Source: Candidatus Iainarchaeum sp. (GTDB lineage Archaea; Iainarchaeota; Iainarchaeia; Iainarchaeales; GCA-2688035). From it: a stretch of DNA of 64,000 nucleotides. Below are positions 33,489 to 42,368 of the stretch, piece by piece; position 1 is the stretch's first letter, and each line of letters opens with the position of its first letter. The stretch covers positions 1 through 64,000 of the forward strand of contig JAFCCL010000002.1 of the NCBI GenBank assembly GCA_017610205.1. The letters are read 5' to 3'. Below the pieces are notes generated by a model. It had not been told where the DNA came from, made no database searches, and was given only the letters and a program-made list of their open reading frames with translations. The position numbers and the translations under genes were made by a program.

Positions 33489-34709
33489 GTAACAGTTTAA
33501 ATTTATCCTGTTAGCTGGTTAGTGAGGCTGTCATGCAGTATCTGATAGTATTGTTGGTTGCAGTGTTTGCTGATCATGTATAGGGATGCTTGCATGGCGT
33601 AGCTTTGCATGTGGTCGTTGCTACGGTTTTGTTGGCTGATTTTGCGTTTTAGGACTTCGTGTCTTAGGTCTCGTTCTGCTCTGTTGTTTGTGGGGTCAAC
33701 GTACTCGTATTGTAGGAAGGTGAACCACTTGCCTTGCTGTTTAAGGATGTATTTTTTGAGGTGCAGGGCGTTTTTTCCAAACCATTTGTTTTGTCGCCTG
33801 TTTTTTTCTCCTAATAGAGTCAGGAGTTCTGTGTCGTATTTTTGTCTGAGTTCTTTGGAACATTCGTTTTCGCGTTTGTCTTTTTTTGCTTGGCCGAACA
33901 CTTGCATGATTTTTTTTACAAGCGTTTCATAGTCTCTTTTTTCTTTTTTTGTCTTGAAGTAGTGCTTGGGTTTTTTGGCTAGTCTTGATAGGTGACTCCA
34001 GCACTTCTACTGTTGTTTGCTGGTTTTATTGTATACTGCGAGCGCGTCTGAGATTGTGACGCAGTCTTTGTCAAGTTTTAGGGAGCGTGCTGTTTTTGTG
34101 TTTCTTTTCAGGGTTATTTTGAAGTAAACCGTTTGTGCAATGCTCGCAACCCACAGCCAGTTGAGTTTTCCGTTTTTTCGCCAACCTATTTCATCACGAT
34201 GCACGAACAAGGCCTTTTGTATTTCCTCTTCAAGCTTTTTGTAATCCTCTTTCAAGTAATCTTTGAGTCTCTGTAGGGTATTGCTTACTGTTGCAGGCGA
34301 GATATCAAGACTGAAGATTGTTAAGGATAGTTCGCTTATGCGCCTGCCTGACATGTTGAAGCCAGTGAACAGGACTGATATGAGGATTGCTGTGTTCAGG
34401 TCAAACTTGCTGCCAGGCAAAGCGTCAGGCAGTTTTGGAACAACTTCTTTTTTGCAGCCCAGGCAGTAGTATGCCCAGATTTTGTTGAGAATACGTTCAA
34501 ATGTTGGAAACTTGATGTGGATTGTCGTGCGAAAATATTTCTTCTTTTTCTTTGTTATTCTTGTTCCTCCACAGCAAGGGCAACGTTTCGCAGTGATATC
34601 TCTTTCTTTGTTGTGGACTTTCGGTCGGGAGTTGCGCATGAAACGAAAAAGGGCTATCTGCTATTTGAGACTTTCGGTTGCGCAAAAATCAGGCCAACTA
34701 AATACTTAC
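33489..34709 (-). mobile_element. Decayed IS66-like insertion sequence
   Basis: The transposase remnant (33503-34639) is followed on the right by CCAACTAAATACTTAC ending at 34709, which is exactly the terminus of the 141-bp MITE near 8.1 kb. A weak partner GTAACAGTTTAAA at 33489 may be the left end but is diverged, and no matching 8-bp target duplication is visible. The left boundary is therefore only a guess. Confidence 0.55.
33503..34639 (-). pseudogene. IS66-family transposase with in-frame TAG
   Basis: One frame of 379 codons is broken by a TAG at 34007-34009. Before it: a zinc-ribbon (RCPCCGGTRI ... YYCLGCKKE) and the first catalytic Asp in VHRDEIGWRKNGKLNWLWVA. Across it: YNKTSKQQ-stop-KCWSHLSR, where homologs read on. 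After it: PTNNRAERDLRHEVLKRK with the catalytic Glu. CAG to TAG at this Gln-rich spot is the simplest explanation. It is probably inactive unless the stop is read through. Confidence 0.85.
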
Positions 34710-34750
34710 AAAAAACGATTAAAAGCTTAAGTGTTAGAAATCAAGTAATT

Positions 34751-35533
34751 CTAATCTCTGTTTTTTGGAGTTAGTTCAAAAAGATAAACGTTTGCAACCC
34801 AGTTCTTTCCTTTCTTAAAAATTCTTGTTTTGCCTCTTTCATTCAATGAACGAAAAAAGGTTTCATTTTCTGGCACAAACTCTTTAGTAGATATGTTTTC
34901 AAAGGCAACAAGCCTTGCATTGTAATGAAAAAGAATTTTCCTTATTGTAGAAGCATAGTCAGTAGCAGTGTAAACAGGTAAAAAAATGCGGGTATCTTTG
35001 TGCAGGTGATTTTTTGCAAGCTCAAGAAATTTTAAAACATGCTTATTTCCAAGCTTGCCTCCATCAATGGTTTTTGAAAGCTTTGAACCAACTGATTTAA
35101 GGTAGGAATTAGGAACAATTTCCTGCGGAAGATTTGCAATTATTACATCAAACTTTTCATTAACGCCTGCAAAATATTTTCCCTTATGCAAGGAAAGTTT
35201 TACGTTATTAAGCACTGCATTTTTTTCAGCAACAGCTATTGCATCAGCACTTGTATCAGTTGCTGAAACAATGCCCCCTTTTTTTGCTGCAAAGATTGCA
35301 AGAATTCCGGAACCTGTTCCTACATCAACAACTTTTTCGCCTGGAAAAATTGTTATGTTTCCAACTATAAAAGAAGCACAGCAAGAAGGCGGAAAAATAT
35401 CCGGAGTTACCTTTGTCAAAATTTCAAGGCCCCAAAAAGAATATTTTCGAAGTTCTGGTTCCTTGACAAAATGGCTTTTTTGCCTGTTTCTTGCAAAGCC
35501 AATGCTAGCAGGCACTAAATCGTCTTCAACCAT
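34751..35533 (-). CDS. HemK-like SAM-dependent methyltransferase
   Basis: Class I methyltransferase: GEKVVDVGTGSGILAIFAAKKG binds SAM, VSATDTSADAIAVAEKNA holds the acidic loop, and FDVIIANLPQEIV is a variant of the NPPY catalytic motif of N5-glutamine/RNA methyltransferases. The changed motif (NLPQ) leaves the substrate uncertain. ATG 35533 is preferred over the upstream ATG at 35614, because the divergent regulator gene begins at 35627 and a promoter region is needed between them. Confidence 0.75.
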   Translation of the reverse strand: MVEDDLVPASIGFARNRQKSHFVKEPELRKYSFWGLEILTKVTPDIFPPSCCASFIVGNITIFPGEKVVDVGTGSGILAIFAAKKGGIVSATDTSADAIAVAEKNAVLNNVKLSLHKGKYFAGVNEKFDVIIANLPQEIVPNSYLKSVGSKLSKTIDGGKLGNKHVLKFLELAKNHLHKDTRIFLPVYTATDYASTIRKILFHYNARLVAFENISTKEFVPENETFFRSLNERGKTRIFKKGKNWVANVYLFELTPKNRD

Positions 35534-35626
35534 ATAAATACTGCAAATAAGATGTTTATCAAAACAATGGCGGGTTTTTTTGACAAAAAGTAGGTATTTT
35601 ATTGTTTTCGCCATAAAAGTTAAAAT

Positions 35627-36598
35627 ATGGGCAATTTTAAGCTTTTGGATAAGGACAGGGAAATATTATTTGAATTAAGCCTTAACAGCAGGGCAAGCCT
35701 TACAGAGCTTGCAAGAAGAACAGGAATGTCAAAGCAGGCATTAAGCTACAGGCTTTCTCTTCTTGAAAAAAATAGGGTAATTCTTGGATACTATGCAATA
35801 ACAAATATTTATCTTCTTGGAATGACCCACTACAGGGTTTTTATAAAGTATGAAAATATGAGTTCAGAAAAGGAACAGGAGCTTGCCAAGCATCTTATGG
35901 CAAATCCAAAAATTACGTGGATTGCATATCTTGACGGCAACCTTGATTTAGTATATCTTGTCTGGGCAAAAAACATACAGGAATTTGAAAAAGTTTACGA
36001 TGAAGTAAACGACAAATTTGGCGCATTCTTTCAGGAAAAACAGTTTTCAATAGCAACAAAAATAGAGTATATGAAATACAGGTTTTTGTCGGACAAAAAA
36101 GGCGGGAAAAACATAATATTTGGGGGAACAATTGGAAACATAGTATTTGACAGTCTTGACAAAAAAATTCTTAAAAGGCTTAACATCAACTGCAGGGAAT
36201 CCCTTGTTGAAATTTCACAGGCCTGCAATTCAAACCCAAAAACAGTAAGGGCAAGAATAGATGCGATGGAAAAAAAAGATGTAATTGCGGGATATAATGT
36301 AAAAATAAATCATAAAAAGCTTGGATTTACTCACAGAAAAATTTACCTTAAGTTAAACAATGTTTCCAAAGAAAAAATCAACGAGCTTTTGTCATATCTA
36401 AGAGGCCTGAAAAGCATAATCTATCTTATCAAGCCAATAGGCAATTACGACTTTGAATTTGAAATGATGACAAAATCAAACGAAGAATTCCACAACACAA
36501 TTAAGGAACTGAGAACAAAGTTTGCTAAAAATATTAAAAATCACAGTTCAGTAATAATCTACGCAGAGCCAAAATCCGGGCAGATGAAAGAATTTTAA
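35627..36598 (+). CDS. Tandem Lrp/AsnC-family regulator
   Basis: A 323-residue fusion of two Lrp/AsnC units. First: LDKDREILFELSLNSRASLT with the recognition helix TGMSKQALSYRLSLLEKN, then a RAM-type ligand domain; second: LDKKILKRLNINCRESLVEI with SNPKTVRARIDAME and another RAM region (LRGLKSIIYLIKPIGNYDFE). Single-unit Lrp proteins bind amino acids as oligomers; tandem forms are known in archaea. It is divergent from the methyltransferase and may control it. Confidence 0.85.
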   Translation: MGNFKLLDKDREILFELSLNSRASLTELARRTGMSKQALSYRLSLLEKNRVILGYYAITNIYLLGMTHYRVFIKYENMSSEKEQELAKHLMANPKITWIAYLDGNLDLVYLVWAKNIQEFEKVYDEVNDKFGAFFQEKQFSIATKIEYMKYRFLSDKKGGKNIIFGGTIGNIVFDSLDKKILKRLNINCRESLVEISQACNSNPKTVRARIDAMEKKDVIAGYNVKINHKKLGFTHRKIYLKLNNVSKEKINELLSYLRGLKSIIYLIKPIGNYDFEFEMMTKSNEEFHNTIKELRTKFAKNIKNHSSVIIYAEPKSGQMKEF

Positions 36599-36619
36599 AC
36601 AAGATTAACTTATACATAA

Positions 36620-37237
36620 TTATTTCTTTCCTTCCCATTCGTCTAAAAATTCTTTTACAAATTGCTCTGTAAATTCATACCTGTGCTTTGCAATGTTTTG
36701 AGCTGTTTTGGTGTGAAATTGGTTTGGGTTAATTTTGAGAATTTTTTCACGAAAATGGTTGATTCCTGAAGGAAGTCCTATTTTTACAGGGCTGTGCAAG
36801 GATCTGTTGCGTTTTCCACCGTATGAAAACGCCCTTGCAATGCCTATTGCGCCCAAGGTGTCAAGCCTGTCGGCGTCCTGCAAAACCTTTCCTTCAAGTG
36901 TTTTTGGCACAAGACCTTTTCTAAAGCGGTGAACTAAAATGCAGTAAACCACAGGAAGTATTTTAATTTTATCAAAATTTGTTTCAAGAAGAATTTTTTC
37001 AGCGTCTTTTGCACCGTGCTCTGCATGGCATTCAACTTCTCCACAGGACTCTTTTTTTCTTGCAATGTCATGCAATAAAGCGGCTGTTTGAACAATTTCC
37101 AAATCAGCACCTTCCTTTTCCGCAATTAGGGTAGCAAGCCTGAAGACGCGTTCTGTGTGATCAAAGCTGTGACATCCGCCTTTTCCAAAAAAAGGCAATA
37201 TTTTTTTCCTAAGCATTTCCAAAAAGTTTTTGTCCAT
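36620..37237 (-). CDS. HD-domain phosphohydrolase
   Basis: A 205-residue HD protein: HSFDHTERVFRLATLIAEKE, the HD doublet in TAALLHDIARKK, CHAEHGAKDAEK, and Asp in LQDADRLDTLGAIGIARAF. This pattern matches the YedJ/YpgQ branch of metal-dependent phosphohydrolases, of which some cleave nucleotides. It is followed 12 nt upstream on the same strand by the beta-CASP gene, so they share a transcript. Confidence 0.85.
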   Translation of the reverse strand: MDKNFLEMLRKKILPFFGKGGCHSFDHTERVFRLATLIAEKEGADLEIVQTAALLHDIARKKESCGEVECHAEHGAKDAEKILLETNFDKIKILPVVYCILVHRFRKGLVPKTLEGKVLQDADRLDTLGAIGIARAFSYGGKRNRSLHSPVKIGLPSGINHFREKILKINPNQFHTKTAQNIAKHRYEFTEQFVKEFLDEWEGKK

Positions 37238-37249
37238 ATTATTTCACTT

Positions 37250-38230
37250 TTATGCATACTCCGCAATCGTTTTTTGTCCTTTTTCCCCAAGGGGCCTTGC
37301 TGCTATGCCAAGCCTTCTTTGCACATAGGACGCCAGTTCTCGTTCACTTCCGTGCATTGTTACCACAAGCTTTGGCTCTGACTGCTTTGCGTAATCCAAA
37401 AGCTGCTGGAAGTCTGCGTGGTCGCTTAGTGGAAAAACTTCGTTAAAGCCGTTTCTGAAATTCCAACCAGTTGCCATTCCTGAAAAGATTTTTTTATGGA
37501 TTGAAAATTCAAGAACCTGCAAAAGGTTGTGATTAACAAGTGATGGAGGCATTATCAGAACAGAACTTTCATTAAGGTTGTGGTCAAGCTTTATGAAATT
37601 GCCAAGCTTTGTGCCGTGCTTTTCGTAAACCTTGTTGTTGTCATAAACAGAGTCGTGCACTAGTGGAACAAGGTCGGTGTATTCGTTTACTACTTTGGTA
37701 AGCTCTTGTGCTTTTCCAAGAGAATAGCCTGCAAGAACAACAAAACCCTGTTTGCTTTTTTCTTTTACAAAATTTCCAATCTTTTGGTAAACCTCTTCGC
37801 GGGCGGGAAAAGAAAAACAGGGCTTTCCAAAAGTGCTTTCAAGCACAAGAACATCACATTTTAAAGGCAGTGCCCCTTTTTGAATAATGCTGTCCTGGAC
37901 CTTGAAGTCGTTGGTTACTGCAATTGTTTTGGTTCCTTCAACCAAAACCTGTGCGCTTCCAAGAATGTGGCCTGAGTTGTGAAGGGAAATTGTTGAATCT
38001 CCAAACGAAAGTTTTTTGCCAAATTTTAATTGGGAAAAGTTTGCTTCCTTTTTGTACCTGCTTTTAATTATTGCCTCTGTTTCAGGCGTACAAACATATT
38101 CTGTGACCTTATTTGTGGCAACGTGGTCTGAGTGACCGTGTGAAATTACGGCTTTTTCTGCCTTGCAGCTTGCCTTTGCGTCAATTGGAACGTTTCCTGC
38201 AAAAAGGGCTTTGTTTGAGCGAATTTGCAT
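37250..38230 (-). CDS. Beta-CASP metallo-beta-lactamase nuclease (COG1236-like)
   Basis: A 326-residue protein with AVISHGHSDHVATNK, NSGHILGSAQVLVE, TNDFKV, VLESTFGKPCFSFP, and then a short beta-CASP section ending in PLSDHADFQQLLDY and VVTMHGSE. The family contains RNA 3'-end processing and exonuclease proteins related to Ysh1. It is short, lacking KH domains. The larger archaeal CPSF-type relative is at 56-57 kb. Confidence 0.82.
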   Translation of the reverse strand: MQIRSNKALFAGNVPIDAKASCKAEKAVISHGHSDHVATNKVTEYVCTPETEAIIKSRYKKEANFSQLKFGKKLSFGDSTISLHNSGHILGSAQVLVEGTKTIAVTNDFKVQDSIIQKGALPLKCDVLVLESTFGKPCFSFPAREEVYQKIGNFVKEKSKQGFVVLAGYSLGKAQELTKVVNEYTDLVPLVHDSVYDNNKVYEKHGTKLGNFIKLDHNLNESSVLIMPPSLVNHNLLQVLEFSIHKKIFSGMATGWNFRNGFNEVFPLSDHADFQQLLDYAKQSEPKLVVTMHGSERELASYVQRRLGIAARPLGEKGQKTIAEYA

Positions 38231-38299
38231 TGTGATAATAAATAGGGCTTATTGAAATAAAAACCTTGTTAGGTGTTTGTTGGTTTTTTTGAAAAATTC

Positions 38300-38386
38300 A
38301 TGCTATTGAGTGAAACGAAATAGCATATTATCGCACCAGCTTGTTGCGCTGCGCGCAACGCCGTTTCCGGCACGGAAACAAGGCGT
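38300..38386. other. GC-rich hairpin island in an A+T-rich gap
   Basis: Three consecutive hairpins: ATGCTATT/AATAGCAT (38300-38326), GTTGCG/CGCAAC (38343-38359) and GTTTCCG/CGGAAAC (38363-38379), the last extendable by ACGCC/GGCGT. Roughly 60 bp of high GC stands in an otherwise A+T-rich stretch upstream of the coiled-coil gene. No coding frame fits. It might be a REP-like repeat, a vestigial end of an IS200-type element, or a structured RNA. Confidence 0.5.
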
Positions 38387-38442
38387 GACGGCTAGGGGAA
38401 ATTATTAAAACCAAGTTTGATGTAATTATAGTGTTGTTTTTT

Positions 38443-39573
38443 ATGACTGGTTCGGAAAAACTTGCAGGGGAAATAGGCGAAAAAATAAACACATTGCAGG
38501 CAAACTTGAGCAGGCGACCGTGGAGAAATTCCGGCAGAACTGTTTTTGCAAATTCTTTGGATGAAAGCATTGAAAACCTGCAGGATATTAACAAGCTGTT
38601 TGAAGGGGTTGCCGAAAATATTGAAAAAAATCCAAAGGAAGGAAGCCCCAATCTTCGGCCTTTTTTGAAAGAGCTTGAAAAGCTTTTGGCAATGCTTGAA
38701 AAAAATTTGAGGTTTGAAAAGCAAAAGAAAAGCAACGCAAAAACTGTGAATGAACTTGAGCAAGAGGAAACACCGGAACTTTATGCAGACCTTGAGCAAA
38801 GAATTCTTGGAATACTTTTAAAGGCAAGATATTCCCTTGAAAGAACATCAATTTTTTTGAGAAGACAGGGATTTACACCGTTAACTGGCACTGGGACAGC
38901 AAAGCAGGTAATGCAGGTCCTTGAAAGAAAGGAAGACGAGCTTCAAAACCTTAGAGAAAAATATGAGGACATCAGGAAAAAAAGCTATCTGGGATATTTT
39001 GAAGAAGACAGTGTTGCAGATTTGGAACAGGAACTTGGCGATTTGGGAAGAAAAATGACTTTGGGTGCTGACGAGGTTGGAAAAACAGTTGCATTTCACA
39101 AAAATCAGATGGAATATGTTGAAAATAGTTATGCTGAATTAAAGCAAAAAATTGATTCGTTGGAAGAATTCTTTTTTGCTTACAGTGAAAAGTCCGGAGA
39201 ACTTATAAAAAATTTGAAAAAAGAACGCGATTATGCAAAAAGCATTGTTTTAGATGTAGAACACGAAACTTTGCAGCTTCGCAATTCTTACACAAACGAG
39301 CTTTTGGGAATGCAGGAAAGCAGGCTTTCAGCAAAAGCAGAGGCTGAAAAAAAGTTTGAAGCAGAATTGAAAAAACTACACAAAGAGGTTTCGGAAAAAT
39401 CTGATTTGCTTATTCATTTTAAGAAAATAGCAGAAGACAAACTCAAAAAAGAGCACGATTTGGAAGAAAAAGTAAAAAAGCTTTCAATGCTTTTGAAAAC
39501 CAAGGAAAAACACGAAACAGTAAAAAGGCAACTGCTTAAAAAAAAGCAAAGAAAGGGAAAGAAAAAAAAGTAA
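38443..39573 (+). CDS. Long coiled-coil protein
   Basis: From residue 110 on, the protein is almost all heptad-like helix (QVLERKEDELQNLREKYEDI, SYAELKQKIDSLEEFFFAYS, EKKFEAELKKLHKEVSEKSD) with a very basic end (KKKQRKGKKKK). The first 100 residues are also helical. There is no membrane segment. Such proteins act in chromosome or cell-shape structure or as scaffolds; the function here is unknown. A GTG at 38431 could be used, but ATG 38443 is the safer start. Confidence 0.7.
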   Translation: MTGSEKLAGEIGEKINTLQANLSRRPWRNSGRTVFANSLDESIENLQDINKLFEGVAENIEKNPKEGSPNLRPFLKELEKLLAMLEKNLRFEKQKKSNAKTVNELEQEETPELYADLEQRILGILLKARYSLERTSIFLRRQGFTPLTGTGTAKQVMQVLERKEDELQNLREKYEDIRKKSYLGYFEEDSVADLEQELGDLGRKMTLGADEVGKTVAFHKNQMEYVENSYAELKQKIDSLEEFFFAYSEKSGELIKNLKKERDYAKSIVLDVEHETLQLRNSYTNELLGMQESRLSAKAEAEKKFEAELKKLHKEVSEKSDLLIHFKKIAEDKLKKEHDLEEKVKKLSMLLKTKEKHETVKRQLLKKKQRKGKKKK

Positions 39574-39604
39574 TTCATTTTAGCATTAAAACCATTTTTG
39601 GATA

Positions 39605-40033
39605 CTACAATGAAAAACCGTCATCTTCCTGTTCTTTTGGAGCAAAAGAACCCGGCTTAAACAGTCTGTGAATTATTAATTCAGACCATTTGCTGGCAAG
39701 CTTTTCTTTCTCCAATTCAAGGCTGCTTTGGTTTAAATGCTCAAATTCTTTTTCTTCAATTACTTTGACAATTTTTACCTTGCCTCTTGTTTCAATTTCA
39801 ATAAGCTTGTTTAAAAGCGCCTGAATTTTGAAATCAAGTTCGTCGTATAAAACAAAAACAAACACAAAATCTGCTTCGTTTTCAATTTCATGCACTGTAG
39901 CAGGAATGTCTTCAGGAAAGGGAACAAAAATGGCGTCAAGTTCTAAATCAGCAATTTGGCCTGCAAGCTTTTCTTCAAGTTCTGGAAAAAAGTTTATTCC
40001 GGTTTTTGAATCCGATATAAGAAAAATGTGCAT
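39605..40033 (-). CDS. Hypothetical protein, alpha/beta fold
   Basis: A 142-residue soluble protein starting MHIFLISDSKTGINFFPELE, with strand-helix alternation (ADFVFVFVLYDELDFKIQAL, VKIVKVIEEKEF). The pattern IPATVHEIENEADFVFVFV weakly recalls archaeal riboflavin synthase/lumazine-synthase-type folds, but the key residues are not convincing. It stands between genes on both strands with no obvious operon partner. Confidence 0.55.
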   Translation of the reverse strand: MHIFLISDSKTGINFFPELEEKLAGQIADLELDAIFVPFPEDIPATVHEIENEADFVFVFVLYDELDFKIQALLNKLIEIETRGKVKIVKVIEEKEFEHLNQSSLELEKEKLASKWSELIIHRLFKPGSFAPKEQEDDGFSL

Positions 40034-40087
40034 TCAAATATAATACTGTGCAAAACTATTTTAGGGTTTGTGTTCAATATTTAATTG

Positions 40088-40783
40088 ATGGGAAAAAATT
40101 TGGTTGGAAAAATTTCCATAGTAACCACTGCTTTTAATGAGGAAAAAAACATTGCCCCAATGCACAAAAAAATAAAGGAAGCAATGAAAGGAATCAATTA
40201 TGAAATAATTGCAGTTGATGACGGAAGCACTGATGGAACATTGAAGGAATTGAAGAAAATAAATGACCCTTTGCTTAGAATAATAAAATTTGAAAAACGC
40301 ACAGGAAAAGATTTTGCTTTATACAAAGGAATACAAAAATCAAACGGGACAATAATTGCCACAATTGATGCTGACTTGCAGGATGAACCAAGGGACATTC
40401 CTTTAATGATTAAGTTGCTCGGAAAAAACTGTGACTGTGTTTTTGGATGGCGTTTTGAAAGAAAGGATGGTTTTGTAAAGAGAAATTTTTCAAGTGTTGG
40501 AAACTTTTTGAACAATTTGCTGCTTGAGGTGAATTTGCATGATAACGGTTGTCCGGTAAAAGTGTTCAAAAAGAAATGTGTTGCAAAAGTGAAGTATTTT
40601 GAAAACTTTCACAGGTTTATTCCCTTAATGATAAAAACGCAGAGGTTTAAAATAAAAGAATTTAAAGTAAAGCATCATCCAAGAATACACGGAGTTTCAA
40701 AATATGGAGTGCACAACAGAATAGTTGGAAACATTAAAACATTCCTAAAAGTTAAGTTTGGATACAATGAATTGTTGGAATGA
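40088..40783 (+). CDS. GT2 glycosyltransferase, dolichyl-phosphate sugar synthase-like
   Basis: GT-A fold family 2: ISIVTTAFNEEKNI, IIAVDDGSTDGTLKEL, ATIDADLQDEP (DXD) and the family-specific HHPRIHGVSKYG near the end. No membrane helices follow, so it resembles soluble Dpm1-like enzymes that transfer a sugar from a nucleotide to polyprenyl phosphate. The two membrane glycosyltransferase-like proteins encoded next to it would be natural users of such a lipid-linked donor. ATG 40088 follows a TTG one codon earlier. Confidence 0.88.
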   Translation: MGKNLVGKISIVTTAFNEEKNIAPMHKKIKEAMKGINYEIIAVDDGSTDGTLKELKKINDPLLRIIKFEKRTGKDFALYKGIQKSNGTIIATIDADLQDEPRDIPLMIKLLGKNCDCVFGWRFERKDGFVKRNFSSVGNFLNNLLLEVNLHDNGCPVKVFKKKCVAKVKYFENFHRFIPLMIKTQRFKIKEFKVKHHPRIHGVSKYGVHNRIVGNIKTFLKVKFGYNELLE

Positions 40784-40811
40784 AACTGAAGCTTTTTCAA
40801 GAACAATTAAT

Positions 40812-42368
40812 TCAGATTGGAAAACAATTAAACAAAGCAAAAGAAGAATTATTGTAAACAAGCAAGTCAGACCATTGACTGACCCCGCCAGTATTACGAG
40901 TAACAAAGTAATCAGCATTATAATCTTTGCACAGAGACAAGTATTTTTCTCTGGACAGTGAATCAAAATTGCATTCCCTGCCAATAAATAACGCAGAAGA
41001 TTTGAATTCAATTACATTGCACAAAGCAAGTAATCGATTGAACCACTCATCCTGTATTACGCTTCCTCTCCCAACTGGATTGGTTTTAGCCTCAACAACC
41101 ACACTTCTCTCAGAGTATAGCCTAAATCCACGCAGATAAGGCGGGGTCAAAAACAAGCTATTCTTTGGTGTGTTTAACCTTGCATAGTTTGCAATATCAG
41201 TAAAGTTGTTTGCCCTAGGTTCAATCCCAGGTTGATTAAAATCAGGAACTGAAAATAGGCCGAGTGCAAAAAAAACAGCAAGGGAAAACAGAAGTAGCCT
41301 GCATAGTTCAGAGAATTCAATTGAGTTTTTGCTTACAGTGAATTTTATGCCGGTAATCAGATTAAATAAGGCAATTGAAAGTAGAATAACAAATGAGATT
41401 GTTAAAAAAACATCAACCCTTATGAGATACAAAAACAGTACAAATTCTATTGGGGCAAGGATTGTGAAAATCAAACCAAGTGCAATGATTGCCAGCAGGA
41501 CATAATTCCAGTAGCAAAATTCTTTCTTTGATTTGGTTGTTATTAATAGAACTATGACAAAAAACGCAAATACAAAGTAGGCGAGAATTTCTTCAATTTT
41601 TGGAAAGAAATGGAATGGAACATTGAACATAATCAATTCTGTTATGCTATACTGTGGAATGGGCTGGGAAAAGGGAGTGAATGTTAGGATAAGCGACAAC
41701 AACGCAGGCAGTATAATTAGAACATAAACAAGTATGGATTTTTTCAGAAGTTTGAAATTTTTTTGTAAAAAAAGACCGGGAAGCATTGCAAGAAATACAA
41801 AAAAGCTAATCTGGCCATGGACATAAAACAAAAGACTGCAAACAGTAAAAGAAAGCAAATATCTCTTTTTCAGCATTAAGTAAAGACAAAGCAATGCAAT
41901 CGGCACAGCAATAAAATAAGGGACCAGAGCAGTGGTAATTACGGAAAAATTTGAGAGGGTTGGAAAGTTTCTTGCAAGCAACAACAGCAAACAAGCCAAC
42001 AAGCCGATGTGCTTTTTTGCTGTTAATTCAAACGAAATTTTGTAAACAAAATAAAATATGAAAAAAGTTATGGCAGTAAATGCAAAAAAGTAAATGTAGG
42101 AAATTGGAACAAACGTGATTTTTGAAACAATAAAAAGCATGAGGTGAGGAAGCATCTTCACTGCAGGAGGGTTAATAATCTGCATATCAAAATCTTTTTG
42201 GTAAAGCTCGTTATCAAAAAAATGCAGAACGGCAGGAAGTTGTGTGGATTGGTCCGAAGAATAAAAATGATATCCTGAAAAAACAAAGACAGACACCAAA
42301 GTAAGGGCAATCAAAAAAATAATTGGAAGATTGTCAACCGATTTTGATAAACTAAGCAACTGGTTCAA
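40812..42368 (-). CDS. Polytopic membrane protein, glycosyltransferase-like
   Basis: A 518-residue protein with about eleven hydrophobic helices and a C-terminal outside segment (DIANYARLNTPKNSLFLTPP, YNADYFVTRNTGG). The layout resembles GT-C family glycosyltransferases and related archaeal surface-glycan proteins, but the catalytic Asp-Glu motif of GT39 is not clear in its first loop. Its start overlaps the GT39-like gene stop by 4 nt, which links the two functionally. Confidence 0.6.
   Translation of the reverse strand: MNQLLSLSKSVDNLPIIFLIALTLVSVFVFSGYHFYSSDQSTQLPAVLHFFDNELYQKDFDMQIINPPAVKMLPHLMLFIVSKITFVPISYIYFFAFTAITFFIFYFVYKISFELTAKKHIGLLACLLLLLARNFPTLSNFSVITTALVPYFIAVPIALLCLYLMLKKRYLLSFTVCSLLFYVHGQISFFVFLAMLPGLFLQKNFKLLKKSILVYVLIILPALLSLILTFTPFSQPIPQYSITELIMFNVPFHFFPKIEEILAYFVFAFFVIVLLITTKSKKEFCYWNYVLLAIIALGLIFTILAPIEFVLFLYLIRVDVFLTISFVILLSIALFNLITGIKFTVSKNSIEFSELCRLLLFSLAVFFALGLFSVPDFNQPGIEPRANNFTDIANYARLNTPKNSLFLTPPYLRGFRLYSERSVVVEAKTNPVGRGSVIQDEWFNRLLALCNVIEFKSSALFIGRECNFDSLSREKYLSLCKDYNADYFVTRNTGGVSQWSDLLVYNNSSFALFNCFPI

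Noticed and set aside
34007-34009. TAG as a pyrrolysine codon in the transposase
   Set aside because: No Pyl genes are visible in the window, and decay of a transposase is much more likely.
38328-38799. Overlapping minus-strand frames opposite the start of the coiled-coil gene
   Set aside because: Composition is that of the complement of a Lys/Glu-rich gene (Phe/Leu/Ser-rich), with no motif; a shadow.
39605-40033. Riboflavin synthase call for the 142-residue protein
   Set aside because: Resemblance is limited to one hydrophobic strand segment; active-site residues could not be matched.
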